NCBI GenBank assembly: GCA_016875515.1
Contig: VGRA01000004.1
Coordinates: 1 to 16,761, forward strand
Length of the DNA stretch: 16,761 bases
From: Deltaproteobacteria bacterium
GTDB lineage: Bacteria; Myxococcota; Myxococcia; Myxococcales; Myxococcaceae
Direction of reading: 5' to 3'
Shown: positions 7,142-13,965 of the stretch, one piece after another
How the letters are laid out: every line of letters starts with the position of its first letter
How positions within the stretch are numbered: the first letter of the stretch is position 1
Notes under the pieces: generated by a model
What the model was told of the DNA's origin: nothing
Database searches by the model: none
What the model saw: the letters and a program-made list of their open reading frames with translations, nothing else
Program-made: the position numbers and the translations under genes

Positions 7142-8094
7142 GCCCGCTCCAGCCCCGCCGCGCGCAGCACCGCCTTCAGCTCCTCCGGCAGCGGCGCCTC
7201 GAACCGCATCTTCCGGCCATCCTCCGGGTGCGGCACTTCAATGGACGCGGCGTGTAGGAACAGCCGCTTGAGCCCCCAACGCCCGCGCACGTCCCGGTTG
7301 AAGGCGAAGTCCCCGTGCTTCCTGTCCCCGGCCAGCGGGTGGCCCACCGCGGCCAGGTGGCGGCGGATTTGGTGCGTCCGCCCCGTCTCGATGACGCACT
7401 CGAGGAAGCAGCCGTCCCCGCCCTGGGCCAGCACCCGCCAGCGCGTCACCGCGTCCTGCATGTTGACGCCCCGCCGCGCCTTGGACTCCGCGGTCTGCTG
7501 GTGCTCGGCCAGGGGCAGGTCGATGACGCCCGAGGCCGCCCCCATCTTCCCCTTGGCCAGCACCAGGTACTTCTTTTTCGGATGCTGGTGGGTGAAGACG
7601 TTGGTGAAGTGCACCATCGCCGGGCGCCGCTTGGCCACGAGGATGACCCCGGAGGTCTCCCGGTCCAGCCGGTGCGCGGGGCTGGCGGCGAAGTCGTTGC
7701 GCACCGCCTTCGGCCCCAGCCGGGCGCGCACGTAGTCCACCAGCGTCCCCCCGGTGATGCCGCTGCCGGTGTGCACCGCCAGGCCGGACGGCTTGTCCAC
7801 CGCCATCATCCAGTCATCCTCGTACAGGACGTCCAGCCACGAGCCGTCCAGCACCGGCGGCGCCTTCTCCTTCGGGCGCCCGGGCCCCATCAGCTGCGCC
7901 TCGTCCCCGCGGATGGTGACGGTGTCCCCCTCCTGCAGCGGCTGCTCCGGCTGCGCGCGCTTGCCGTTCACCCGCACCTTCTTGGTGCGGATCATCTTGA
8001 AGAGGTGGGACGGCGGCACGTTGGCCAGGCGCTTGCGGAGCACCTTGTCCAACCGAACACCTGCGATGTCACGGTCCGCCTTGAACTCGATCAT
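7138..8094 (-). CDS. rluC: RluC-type large-subunit rRNA pseudouridine synthase
   Basis: A 318-residue pseudouridine synthase of the RluA/RluC/RluD family that isomerises uridines in 23S rRNA. An N-terminal S4 RNA-binding domain (about residues 13-62, including VRLDKVLRKRLANVPPSHLFKMI cut across VRVNGKRA) precedes the catalytic domain. The latter contains DDWMMAVDKPSGLAVHTG, the signature HRLDRETSGVILVAK with catalytic Asp144, ETGRTHQIRRHLAAVGHPLAGD and the late LKRLFLHA. The order DRKHGDFAFNRDVRGRWGLKRLFLHA region matches RluC more closely than RluD, and the length is that of E. coli RluC (about 319 residues). The ATG at 8094 starts 44 bases from the divergent pentapeptide-repeat gene. The stop overlaps the start of PBP1A, making a two-gene coupled operon. 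RluD is the alternative; the enzyme class is certain. Confidence 0.9.
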   Translation of the reverse strand: MIEFKADRDIAGVRLDKVLRKRLANVPPSHLFKMIRTKKVRVNGKRAQPEQPLQEGDTVTIRGDEAQLMGPGRPKEKAPPVLDGSWLDVLYEDDWMMAVDKPSGLAVHTGSGITGGTLVDYVRARLGPKAVRNDFAASPAHRLDRETSGVILVAKRRPAMVHFTNVFTHQHPKKKYLVLAKGKMGAASGVIDLPLAEHQQTAESKARRGVNMQDAVTRWRVLAQGGDGCFLECVIETGRTHQIRRHLAAVGHPLAGDRKHGDFAFNRDVRGRWGLKRLFLHAASIEVPHPEDGRKMRFEAPLPEELKAVLRAAGLERA

Positions 8095-8138
8095 TTGTGG
8101 CCCGGGGGCTGCTGCGACCGGCTATATACGCCAACCCC
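8095..8138. promoter_or_regulatory. Compact divergent promoter region with a palindromic TATATA box
   Basis: Only 44 bases separate the start codons of the leftward rluC-like gene (8094) and the rightward pentapeptide-repeat gene (8139). The one AT-rich element is TATATA at 8123-8128, which reads the same on both strands and resembles a sigma-70 -10 box. Rightward, initiation about 7 bases later would fall just before the ATG at 8139, giving a leaderless or nearly leaderless mRNA; no Shine-Dalgarno is visible there. Leftward it lies 28 bases before the rluC ATG. No good -35 hexamer is seen. Confidence 0.4.
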
Positions 8139-9596
8139 ATGGCCAAGCCTCCCAGCATTGAATCGCTCCTCAAGGAAGGGTCCACCGCGTGGAACCGCGC
8201 CCGCAAGTCCGGCAGCGTGGGGACCGACCACACCGGGGCCACCCTCGAGAACCTCTTCTCCGCCAACGCGGACCTCTCCGGCCTGGACCTCACCGGCAGC
8301 GAGTGGGAGAAGTGCGACCTCTCCAAGATGAACTTCCGGGAGTCCGACCTCTCCAACGCCTACTTCCACGGCGGGCGGCTGCAGGACTGTGACTTCCGCG
8401 GCGCCAACCTCACCGGCGCCACCTTCGAGAAGCTGAAGCTGCTCCGCTGCGACTTCACCGGCGCCGAGGGGCTGGAGGAGCTGGAGCTGGACGACGTGGA
8501 CATGGACCGCGTGCAGGGCCTGGCCGGCGAGGAGGCCCCGCCGCCCCCGCCGCCCCCCGCCGTGGGCGCCACCTCCTTCACCCGCGAGCAGCGCGTGCGC
8601 TCGCAGGGGGGCGCCGAGGTCGCCCCGGGGGACGACACCGGCGGGCTGCCGCCGTTCCGCCCGCAGGACCCACCCTCTGCCCTCTTCTTCCGCGGGCTGA
8701 AGATGCTCGGTGGCGTGGCCCCCACCTGGGTGCTGGACGTGCCGGGGCTGCGGCCCCAGCTGCCCCCCGCGGGCGCCCCGGGCAGCACGCTCGAGTCCGC
8801 CATGCGCGAGGCCACCCGCCAGCGGCTGGAGGGGCGCAAGCCGTCCTCGGACCCGTCGCTCGTGGCCAAGGCCCAGTCCACCCTCCGGATGGGGACCAAG
8901 GACGTGGCCGCCGCGGCCATGTACCTGCGGCAGGTGGACGAGGAGCCGCACTTCCGCTTCTCCGCCGCCAAGGCGCTGCACGCCGCGCTGAAGGCGGAGC
9001 TGGACGTGGATGACCCCACGGGCTCCGTGGACCCGCGCACCACCGGCGCCCTGCTGGAGCTGCGGCTGACGCAGGAGTCCGCGGACGCGCTCAACGAGGT
9101 GCGCCGCCGCCTGGCCGCAGCCCAGCTGTTCACCTCCCTGCTGGAGGCCGGCTTCACCCCGGAGAACAACTGGGAGGAGGCGCTGGACTCCGCGGAGCAG
9201 GCGCAAGATCTCGCCCAGGTGGCCACCGGCGGGGACCGGGAGGCGCTCGCCGAGGCGTTCGGCGCCTTCGCCGGCCTGCCGGAGGAGGCCCGCCTGCGCC
9301 GGCTCGCCTACCTGTCCGAGGCCAGCTTCCACCTGGAGCAGCTCTCCCGGCTGACCGACGGGGCCGAGCCCGCCTGGCTGACCGGCCCCGAGTACCGCGA
9401 GTGCCACGACCGCGAGATGTCGCTGGTGGACGTGCTGCGCGCAAGCGACATCCCGGCGCGGGCCGCCGCCCTGGCCCGCACGGAGCTGGGCGTCCCCGAG
9501 GGCGAGGTGCCCGAGGACTCCGAGGACGACCTGTTCCTGCAGGTCCGCTGCCTCACCTGCGGCAAGGAGAAGCTGCTGGTCCAGTCGCCGGAGTAG
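8139..9596 (+). CDS. Pentapeptide-repeat protein with uncharacterised C-terminal region and terminal CxxC
   Basis: A 485-residue, apparently cytosolic protein with no signal or membrane helix. Residues 34-108 are pentapeptide repeats of the A(D/N)LxG kind, for example ANADLSGLDLTGSEWEKCDL and RGANLTGATFEKLKLLRCDF, which would form a right-handed beta helix of about four coils. A run of seven prolines (134-140) and a polar linker follow. From about 180 the protein is helical, with a segment that reads like alpha-helical repeats (245-400), and it ends with VRCLTCGKEKLLVQ, whose Cys471/Cys474 could be half a zinc site. I do not recognise the C-terminal part. The ATG at 8139 is chosen over a GTG at 8097 because the latter would place the whole divergent promoter inside the gene. 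It is followed after 27 bases by a FAD dehydrogenase on the same strand. A scaffold or protein-binding role is a guess. Confidence 0.85.
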   Translation: MAKPPSIESLLKEGSTAWNRARKSGSVGTDHTGATLENLFSANADLSGLDLTGSEWEKCDLSKMNFRESDLSNAYFHGGRLQDCDFRGANLTGATFEKLKLLRCDFTGAEGLEELELDDVDMDRVQGLAGEEAPPPPPPPAVGATSFTREQRVRSQGGAEVAPGDDTGGLPPFRPQDPPSALFFRGLKMLGGVAPTWVLDVPGLRPQLPPAGAPGSTLESAMREATRQRLEGRKPSSDPSLVAKAQSTLRMGTKDVAAAAMYLRQVDEEPHFRFSAAKALHAALKAELDVDDPTGSVDPRTTGALLELRLTQESADALNEVRRRLAAAQLFTSLLEAGFTPENNWEEALDSAEQAQDLAQVATGGDREALAEAFGAFAGLPEEARLRRLAYLSEASFHLEQLSRLTDGAEPAWLTGPEYRECHDREMSLVDVLRASDIPARAAALARTELGVPEGEVPEDSEDDLFLQVRCLTCGKEKLLVQSPE

Positions 9597-9623
9597 CCGT
9601 TCGGGGCTAGCTTCCCCCTCCGC

Positions 9624-11006
9624 ATGGACTTCATCGAGCGGCTGCGGGCGGAGTTCCCGGAGGGCTTCCTCACCACGGAGCCCTCCGAGCTCGCCGAGTG
9701 GGGGCGGGACTGGACGCGCGTCCACGCCCCCACCCCGTCTGCTGCCTGCTTCCCGCGTGACACGCAGGAGGTGGCCCGGCTGCTCGCGCTCTGCAACGCG
9801 CACGGGGTGAAGGTGGTCCCCTCCGGCGGGCGCACGGGCCTTGCCGGCGGCGCGGTGGCGGCGCGCGGGGAGCTGGTGCTGTCGCTGTCCCGGATGAACC
9901 GCATGGAGCCGGTGGACGTGGCCAGCCGCACGGTGCGCGTGCAGGCCGGCGCCGTGACGGAGGCGGTGCACCAGCACTGCGCGCCGCACGGGCTCACCTG
10001 GCCGGTGGACTTCGCCAGCAAGGGCAGCTCGCAGGTGGGCGGCAACCTCTCCACCAACGCCGGCGGCGTGAAGGTCATCAAGTACGGCCTCACCCGTCAG
10101 TGGGTGCTGGGGCTGGAGGTGGTCACTGCCGCGGGGGAGGTGCTGCAGCTGGGTGGCGCCCTGGAGAAGAACAACACCGGGCTGGACCTGCGGCAGCTCT
10201 TCATCGGCAGCGAGGGGACGCTCGGCGTCATCACCGCCGCCACCCTGAAGCTGGCCCCGCTGCCGGGGCGCGCGGACGTGGCGCTCCTGGCAGTGCCGGA
10301 CGTGGCCGCCGTGCTGCGGCTGTTCCGGGACGCCCGAACGGCCGCCCTGCCCCTGTCCGCGTGGGAATTCTTCACGGAGGCCTGCCTGCGCCGCGTGGAG
10401 CGGCACCGCAAGCTGCGCTCCCCGTTCGACGCCCGCCACGGCTGCTACGTGCTGCTGGAGACGGAAGGCGCGGAGCCCGCCGCGCTGGAGGCCTGGTTCG
10501 CCCGCGCCTTCGAGCAGGGGCTGGCCCAGGACGGCACGCTGGCCGAGTCACCCTCCCGCGGCAAGGAGCTCTGGGCGCTGCGCGAGTCCATCAGCGAGTC
10601 CCTCTCCGCCACCGGGCTGCCGCACAAGAACGACATTGCCCTGCCTATCGCAGAGCTGGAACGTTTTTGCGGAGCGCTGGACGCGGTGTTCGCGGCACGC
10701 TACCCGGGGTTCGAGGTGTGCCTGTTCGGCCACATCGGGGACGGGAACCTGCACGTCAACGTGATGAAGCCGGACGGGATGGACAAGGCGGACTTCCTCC
10801 GCCACGCCGCCGCGTCAGACGAGGTGATGTTCTCGCTCGTGCGCGCCCACGGTGGCAGCATCTCTGCCGAGCACGGCGTGGGGCTGCTCAAGAAGAAACA
10901 CCTGCACTACAGCCGCGCGCCGGAGGAGCTGGCGCTGATGCGCGCGGTGAAGCAGGCGTTGGATCCCCGCGGCATCCTGAACCCGGGGAAGGTGCTGGAC
11001 CCGTAG
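9624..11006 (+). CDS. FAD-binding D-2-hydroxyacid dehydrogenase, D-2-hydroxyglutarate dehydrogenase-like
   Basis: A 460-residue flavoprotein of the VAO/GlcD family. The N-terminal PCMH FAD domain has VVPSGGRTGLAGGAVA (65-79), VQAGAV, SSQVGGNLSTNAGGVKVIKYG (135-155) and FIGSEGTLGVIT. The C-terminal cap has the metal/active-site motifs FGHIGDGNLHVNV (His370, His377) and ISAEHGVG (Glu416, His417). The substrate-carboxylate set Arg320, Ser324 and Lys335 in ELWALRESISESLS and LPHKNDIALP has the same spacing as Arg386, Thr390 and Lys401 of human D-2-hydroxyglutarate dehydrogenase; GlcD and D-lactate enzymes usually differ here. It would oxidise D-2-hydroxyglutarate to 2-oxoglutarate, passing electrons to ETF or quinone. 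It follows the pentapeptide gene by 27 bases and converges on serA with four bases between stops, a context that supports this role. D-lactate or glycolate dehydrogenase remains possible. Confidence 0.85.
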   Translation: MDFIERLRAEFPEGFLTTEPSELAEWGRDWTRVHAPTPSAACFPRDTQEVARLLALCNAHGVKVVPSGGRTGLAGGAVAARGELVLSLSRMNRMEPVDVASRTVRVQAGAVTEAVHQHCAPHGLTWPVDFASKGSSQVGGNLSTNAGGVKVIKYGLTRQWVLGLEVVTAAGEVLQLGGALEKNNTGLDLRQLFIGSEGTLGVITAATLKLAPLPGRADVALLAVPDVAAVLRLFRDARTAALPLSAWEFFTEACLRRVERHRKLRSPFDARHGCYVLLETEGAEPAALEAWFARAFEQGLAQDGTLAESPSRGKELWALRESISESLSATGLPHKNDIALPIAELERFCGALDAVFAARYPGFEVCLFGHIGDGNLHVNVMKPDGMDKADFLRHAAASDEVMFSLVRAHGGSISAEHGVGLLKKKHLHYSRAPEELALMRAVKQALDPRGILNPGKVLDP

Positions 11007-11010
11007 GGCC

Positions 11011-12231
11011 TCAGGCCACTCGGGTGCGAATGTCCGTGGGCAGGGCGGCCACCCGCGCGGACACCTCCTGCGCCACGTCCTTCTCGATGTCCATCACCAG
11101 GTAGCCCACCTGGGCGTCCGTGGAGAGCACCTGCGCGTGGATGTTGGCGTCCAGCTCGGACACGATGCGGTTGATGTTCCCGAGTACGCCCGGGACGTTG
11201 CGGTGGACGTTCAGCACGCGGTGCGTCCCTGGGGACGGGGGCAGCTCCACCTGCGGGAAGTTGACCGCACCGGTGGTGGCCCCCGCGCGGACGAAGCGGA
11301 GCAGCGCCGTGGCCACCTCGCGGCCAATGGACTCCTGCGCCTCCTCCGTGGAGCCGCCAATGTGCGGCGTCATGATGACGTTGGACAGCCCCTGCAGCGG
11401 CGTGCGGAAGCCGTCCGAGTTGGTCTCCGGCTCCTCCGGGTAGACGTCCACCGCGGCCCCGGAGAGGTGGCCCGAGCGCAGCGCCTCCGCCAGCGCGGCA
11501 ACGTCCACCACCGTGCCGCGCGCGTTGTTGATGAGCGCCGCCCCCGGCTTCATCTGCCGCAGCTGGGATGCGGTCACCAGGTTCTCCGTCTGCGGCGTGG
11601 CCGGCACGTGCAGCGTCACCACGTCCGACTCGGCGAGCAGGGCCTCCAGCGTGGCGCAGGCCCGCGCGTTGCCCAGCGGCAGCTTGGTGGCCACGTCGAA
11701 GTACAGCACGCGCATGCCCATGGACTCGGCCAGCACCCCCACCTGCGAGCCGATGTGGCCATAGCCCACGATGCCCAGCGTCTTGCCACGCACCTCGCGG
11801 CTGCCCGCGGACACCTTGCGCCACTTGCCCTCGTGCATCTCCCGGAGGCGGTCCCCCAGCTGGCGGCTCAGCATCACCACCTCGGCAATGACCAACTCCG
11901 CCACGCTGCGGGTGTTGCTGAACGGGGCGTTGAACACCGGCATCCCCAGCGCCCCCGCCGCCTTGAGCTCCACCTGGTTGGTGCCAATGCAGAAGCAGCC
12001 CACGGACAGCAGCGACGGCGCGGCCTGCAGCACGTCCGCCGTGACGTGCGTCTTGCTGCGGATGCCGAGCAGTGTCACGCCCTTCAACGCGGCCTTGAGC
12101 TCGCCTCCCTTCAGGGCGCCCTTGACGGCCTGGACCTCGAAGCCAGCCTCGCGGAAGAGCGCCTCGGCGGAGGCGTGGATGTTCTCGAGCAGCAGGACCT
12201 TGCCGCGGGGTGCAGGGGGCGTGGTGGACAT
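11011..12231 (-). CDS. serA: D-3-phosphoglycerate dehydrogenase
   Basis: First enzyme of the phosphorylated L-serine pathway, oxidising 3-phosphoglycerate to 3-phosphohydroxypyruvate with NAD. The 406-residue length and single C-terminal ACT domain match the E. coli-type (about 410 residues), not the longer enzymes with an intervening domain. Visible motifs are IRSKTHVTADVL, CFCIGTNQVEL, the Rossmann GIVGYGHIGS (Gly156, Gly158, Gly161) and Asp179 at the end of the next strand. Active-site residues are Arg238 (NNARGTVVD), Glu267 (VYPEEPE) and His290 (MTPHIGGST). The ACT region (about 338-406, HRVLNVHRNVPGVLGNINRI) should bind serine for feedback inhibition. The ATG at 12231 has GGAG seven bases upstream; the frame stays open to 12477 but that extension is unlike any SerA. 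E. coli SerA also reduces 2-oxoglutarate, relevant to the convergent dehydrogenase neighbour. Confidence 0.94.
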   Translation of the reverse strand: MSTTPPAPRGKVLLLENIHASAEALFREAGFEVQAVKGALKGGELKAALKGVTLLGIRSKTHVTADVLQAAPSLLSVGCFCIGTNQVELKAAGALGMPVFNAPFSNTRSVAELVIAEVVMLSRQLGDRLREMHEGKWRKVSAGSREVRGKTLGIVGYGHIGSQVGVLAESMGMRVLYFDVATKLPLGNARACATLEALLAESDVVTLHVPATPQTENLVTASQLRQMKPGAALINNARGTVVDVAALAEALRSGHLSGAAVDVYPEEPETNSDGFRTPLQGLSNVIMTPHIGGSTEEAQESIGREVATALLRFVRAGATTGAVNFPQVELPPSPGTHRVLNVHRNVPGVLGNINRIVSELDANIHAQVLSTDAQVGYLVMDIEKDVAQEVSARVAALPTDIRTRVA

Positions 12232-12266
12232 GGAGACTCCGACAGTGGCCCGGGGCCTGCCGCCTT

Positions 12267-12692
12267 TCAACCTTCCGGCGAGACGTCCGCCGGTTTTCCG
12301 GCGAGCACGCGGACGAGCGCCGGCAGCGCCCCCACCCGCGGGCGGTTGCCGTTGCGCCCGGGGGCGGCGCCCGGCATCTCGGGGCCCACGTACATCTTGG
12401 AGGCGGCGTCGTAGAAGAGCGGCGGGCGCAGTTTCCAGCCCTCCTCGCTCTCCACGTAGAACCAGCCGTCCTTCCACGTGACGATGACGGCGTACGTGCC
12501 GGGGATGGCGACGCGGATGGCCTCCCCCTCCTCCGTCACCTCCACGCCGTGCAGCCCGTGGAACTCCTTGAGCGCCTCCATCAGCTCGCGGGCGGCGGCG
12601 CGCTGCTCCTCCACGCGCGGGGCGTGGGCAAAGGTGGCCCGCAGCAGCAGGCTCTTGGCGTCCAGGATGTCGTGCTCGGGGATGGACCGCAT
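12267..12692 (-). CDS. Hypothetical protein of 141 residues
   Basis: I do not recognise this protein. It has no signal peptide or membrane helix. Residues 1-45 are helical (DAKSLLLRATFAHAPRVEEQ, then RAAARELMEALKEFHGLHG). Residues 48-105 alternate in a beta-like pattern, VEVTEEGEAIRVAIPGTYAV and VTWKDGWFYVESEEGWKLRP, followed by FYDAASKMYVGPEM. The tail is loose and Gly/Arg-rich. The composition looks like a small soluble alpha+beta domain. It lies 35 bases upstream of serA on the same strand and 31 bases downstream of the MBL-fold gene, so the three may be one transcript. The ATG at 12692 is the natural start, and codon use matches the neighbours, supporting a real gene. Confidence 0.72.
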   Translation of the reverse strand: MRSIPEHDILDAKSLLLRATFAHAPRVEEQRAAARELMEALKEFHGLHGVEVTEEGEAIRVAIPGTYAVIVTWKDGWFYVESEEGWKLRPPLFYDAASKMYVGPEMPGAAPGRNGNRPRVGALPALVRVLAGKPADVSPEG

Positions 12693-12723
12693 GGGGCGCG
12701 CTTGGCCGGCGCTTTCCTAGACC

Positions 12724-13722
12724 CTAGCCCGTCTTTCGCGGAGGCCCAGCAAAGAGGTCCAGCTGCTGCCGGGTGCCCAGCGCGCGGGCGTCCAGCCCCT
12801 CCCCGCGCAGCGCCTCCGCCAGCTCCACCGCGAAGCCGTGGTGGGTGATGACCTCCGAGGCCCCGGTGGCCTTCACGTAGTCCAGCAGCCCCGGGAAGTC
12901 CGCGTGGTCGGACAGCGGGAAGGCCACGTCCGCCCCGGCCCGGTGGTGGGCGTTTCCGTCCAGCGCCCAGCCGGACAGCACGGCGAGCGCGCGCGGCCCC
13001 ACCTCGTGGAGCACGGACGCGCGGGCCAGGTTGGGCGGGAAGACCAGCACCTCGCCGCCGAGCGGCGCCCCGTCCCACGGCTCCACCTCAAGCGGCACCC
13101 CCAGCTCCCGGTACAGCGCGCAGACGGCGTGCACGCTCCCGTGGGCGCGCATCCTGAACCCCTGCTCGGAGAGGTAGCGGATGGCCTCCTGGGACTTGCC
13201 CAGCGGATAGGCCAGCAGCACCGGCGTCACCCCGCGCTCCAGCTGGGCGCGGCACCAGCCCGCCATGTCGGCCAGCACCTCCTCGCGGCGCGGCAGCCGG
13301 TACCGCGGGTGGCCGAAGGTGGACTCCACCACCAGCGTGTCGCACTCGGCCACCTGCAGCGGCTCGGCGGTGAGGGCGCGGGCGGGGTTCAGGTCCCCGG
13401 TGTAGACCACGCGCCGGCCGTCCTGCCGGATGACGCGCAGCTGCGCGCTGCCCAGCACGTGCCCCGCGGGGAGCAACTCCAGCACCAGCGGTCCCAAATC
13501 AAAGGGCCGTCCATAGGGCGCGGGCAACGGCGCGGGCACCTCGCGCTTGAGCCGATGGGCCATCAGCCGCAGCGTGGCCGCCGTGGCGATGACGCGGTCA
13601 TGCCGCCCCACGTGGTCCGAGTGGGCGTGGCTCACGAAGCACAGCTCGCGCTTGCGCGGCGCGTCCAGCCACAGCGGTGTGCCGGTCAGGTGCAGCCCTT
13701 CGCGCTTGAGTTCCACCGCCAT
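12724..13722 (-). CDS. MBL-fold/beta-CASP exonuclease-like protein (ligase-associated exonuclease family)
   Basis: A 332-residue metallo-beta-lactamase-fold nuclease. Metal ligands are visible in order: FVSHAHSDHVG (His32, His34, Asp36, His37), LLPAGHVLGSAQLRV (His88), VVYTGDLNPA (Asp110), PLSDHADFPGL (His273) and VITHHGF (His294 or His295). The stretches VVESTFGHPRYRLP, LLAYPLGKSQEAIRYL and LSGWALDGNAHHR match the DNA-ligase-associated MBL exonuclease / mRNA 3'-end-processing-like family, which is close to this length. In many bacteria this gene sits with an ATP-dependent DNA ligase and a Lhr-type helicase for end processing in DNA repair; neither partner is in this window. The start is ATG at 13722. 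Downstream on the same strand are a hypothetical gene and serA. An RNase role, as in other beta-CASP proteins, cannot be excluded. Confidence 0.85.
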   Translation of the reverse strand: MAVELKREGLHLTGTPLWLDAPRKRELCFVSHAHSDHVGRHDRVIATAATLRLMAHRLKREVPAPLPAPYGRPFDLGPLVLELLPAGHVLGSAQLRVIRQDGRRVVYTGDLNPARALTAEPLQVAECDTLVVESTFGHPRYRLPRREEVLADMAGWCRAQLERGVTPVLLAYPLGKSQEAIRYLSEQGFRMRAHGSVHAVCALYRELGVPLEVEPWDGAPLGGEVLVFPPNLARASVLHEVGPRALAVLSGWALDGNAHHRAGADVAFPLSDHADFPGLLDYVKATGASEVITHHGFAVELAEALRGEGLDARALGTRQQLDLFAGPPRKTG

Positions 13723-13767
13723 GGTCCGTCCGGTGGACTAGCACGGTGCGTGGCCGCAGTGGACGGC

Positions 13768-13965
13768 TCAGCCGGGGGCCTGCCCCTCCGGCGGGGAGGG
13801 TGGCGTCCTCCCGGCCTGCCGGGCGCGGCCGAGCAGCCTCCCGAGGGAGCGCTTGGCCTCCTCCAGCCAGCGCAGCCGCTCGGCGTAGGTCATCTTCAGC
13901 CCCCGCAGGTGTGGCGGGTCCGGGGGGAGTTCCTCGACCAGCGGTGGGGAGTGGCCGTCGCTCAC
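13768..13965 (-). CDS. Small basic protein paired with a nucleotidyltransferase
   Basis: A 65-residue protein: a Pro-rich head (SPPLVEELPPDPPHLRGL), a single strong amphipathic helix (MTYAERLRWLEEAKRSLGRLL) and a basic Pro-rich tail. The RLRWLEEA helix is a pattern I recall in tiny partners encoded beside AbiEii/MNT-like nucleotidyltransferases, but this is memory, not a search. The start is GTG at 13965, overlapping the stop of the upstream nucleotidyltransferase gene by four bases (GTGA), which argues for coupled translation and a functional link. It is the last gene of the operon that begins with the Ca2+/H+ antiporter. It could be an antitoxin or accessory subunit. There is a methionine at residue 25, before the helix, that could serve as an internal start. 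Confidence 0.65.
   Translation of the reverse strand: MSDGHSPPLVEELPPDPPHLRGLKMTYAERLRWLEEAKRSLGRLLGRARQAGRTPPSPPEGQAPG

Noticed and set aside
4427-7735. A 1102-codon open frame on the plus strand
   Set aside because: It lies antisense to PBP1A and rluC, which show all catalytic motifs. Its product is a Leu/Val/Arg/Gly-rich string without domains, the usual result of GC-rich third positions on the opposite strand.
8541-8561. CCG/CCC run as a possible simple repeat or contingency locus
   Set aside because: It encodes seven prolines with mixed codons, so it is a protein hinge, not a slippage-prone DNA repeat.
8091-10439. A 782-codon minus-strand open frame
   Set aside because: Opposite to the pentapeptide-repeat and flavoprotein genes, both clearly real; the product is Gly/Arg/Ala/Leu low complexity.
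12232-12477. Upstream extension of SerA by 82 codons
   Set aside because: It overlaps the hypothetical gene, is Arg/Gly-rich and unlike any SerA N-terminus; the ATG at 12231 has a Shine-Dalgarno and gives the family length.
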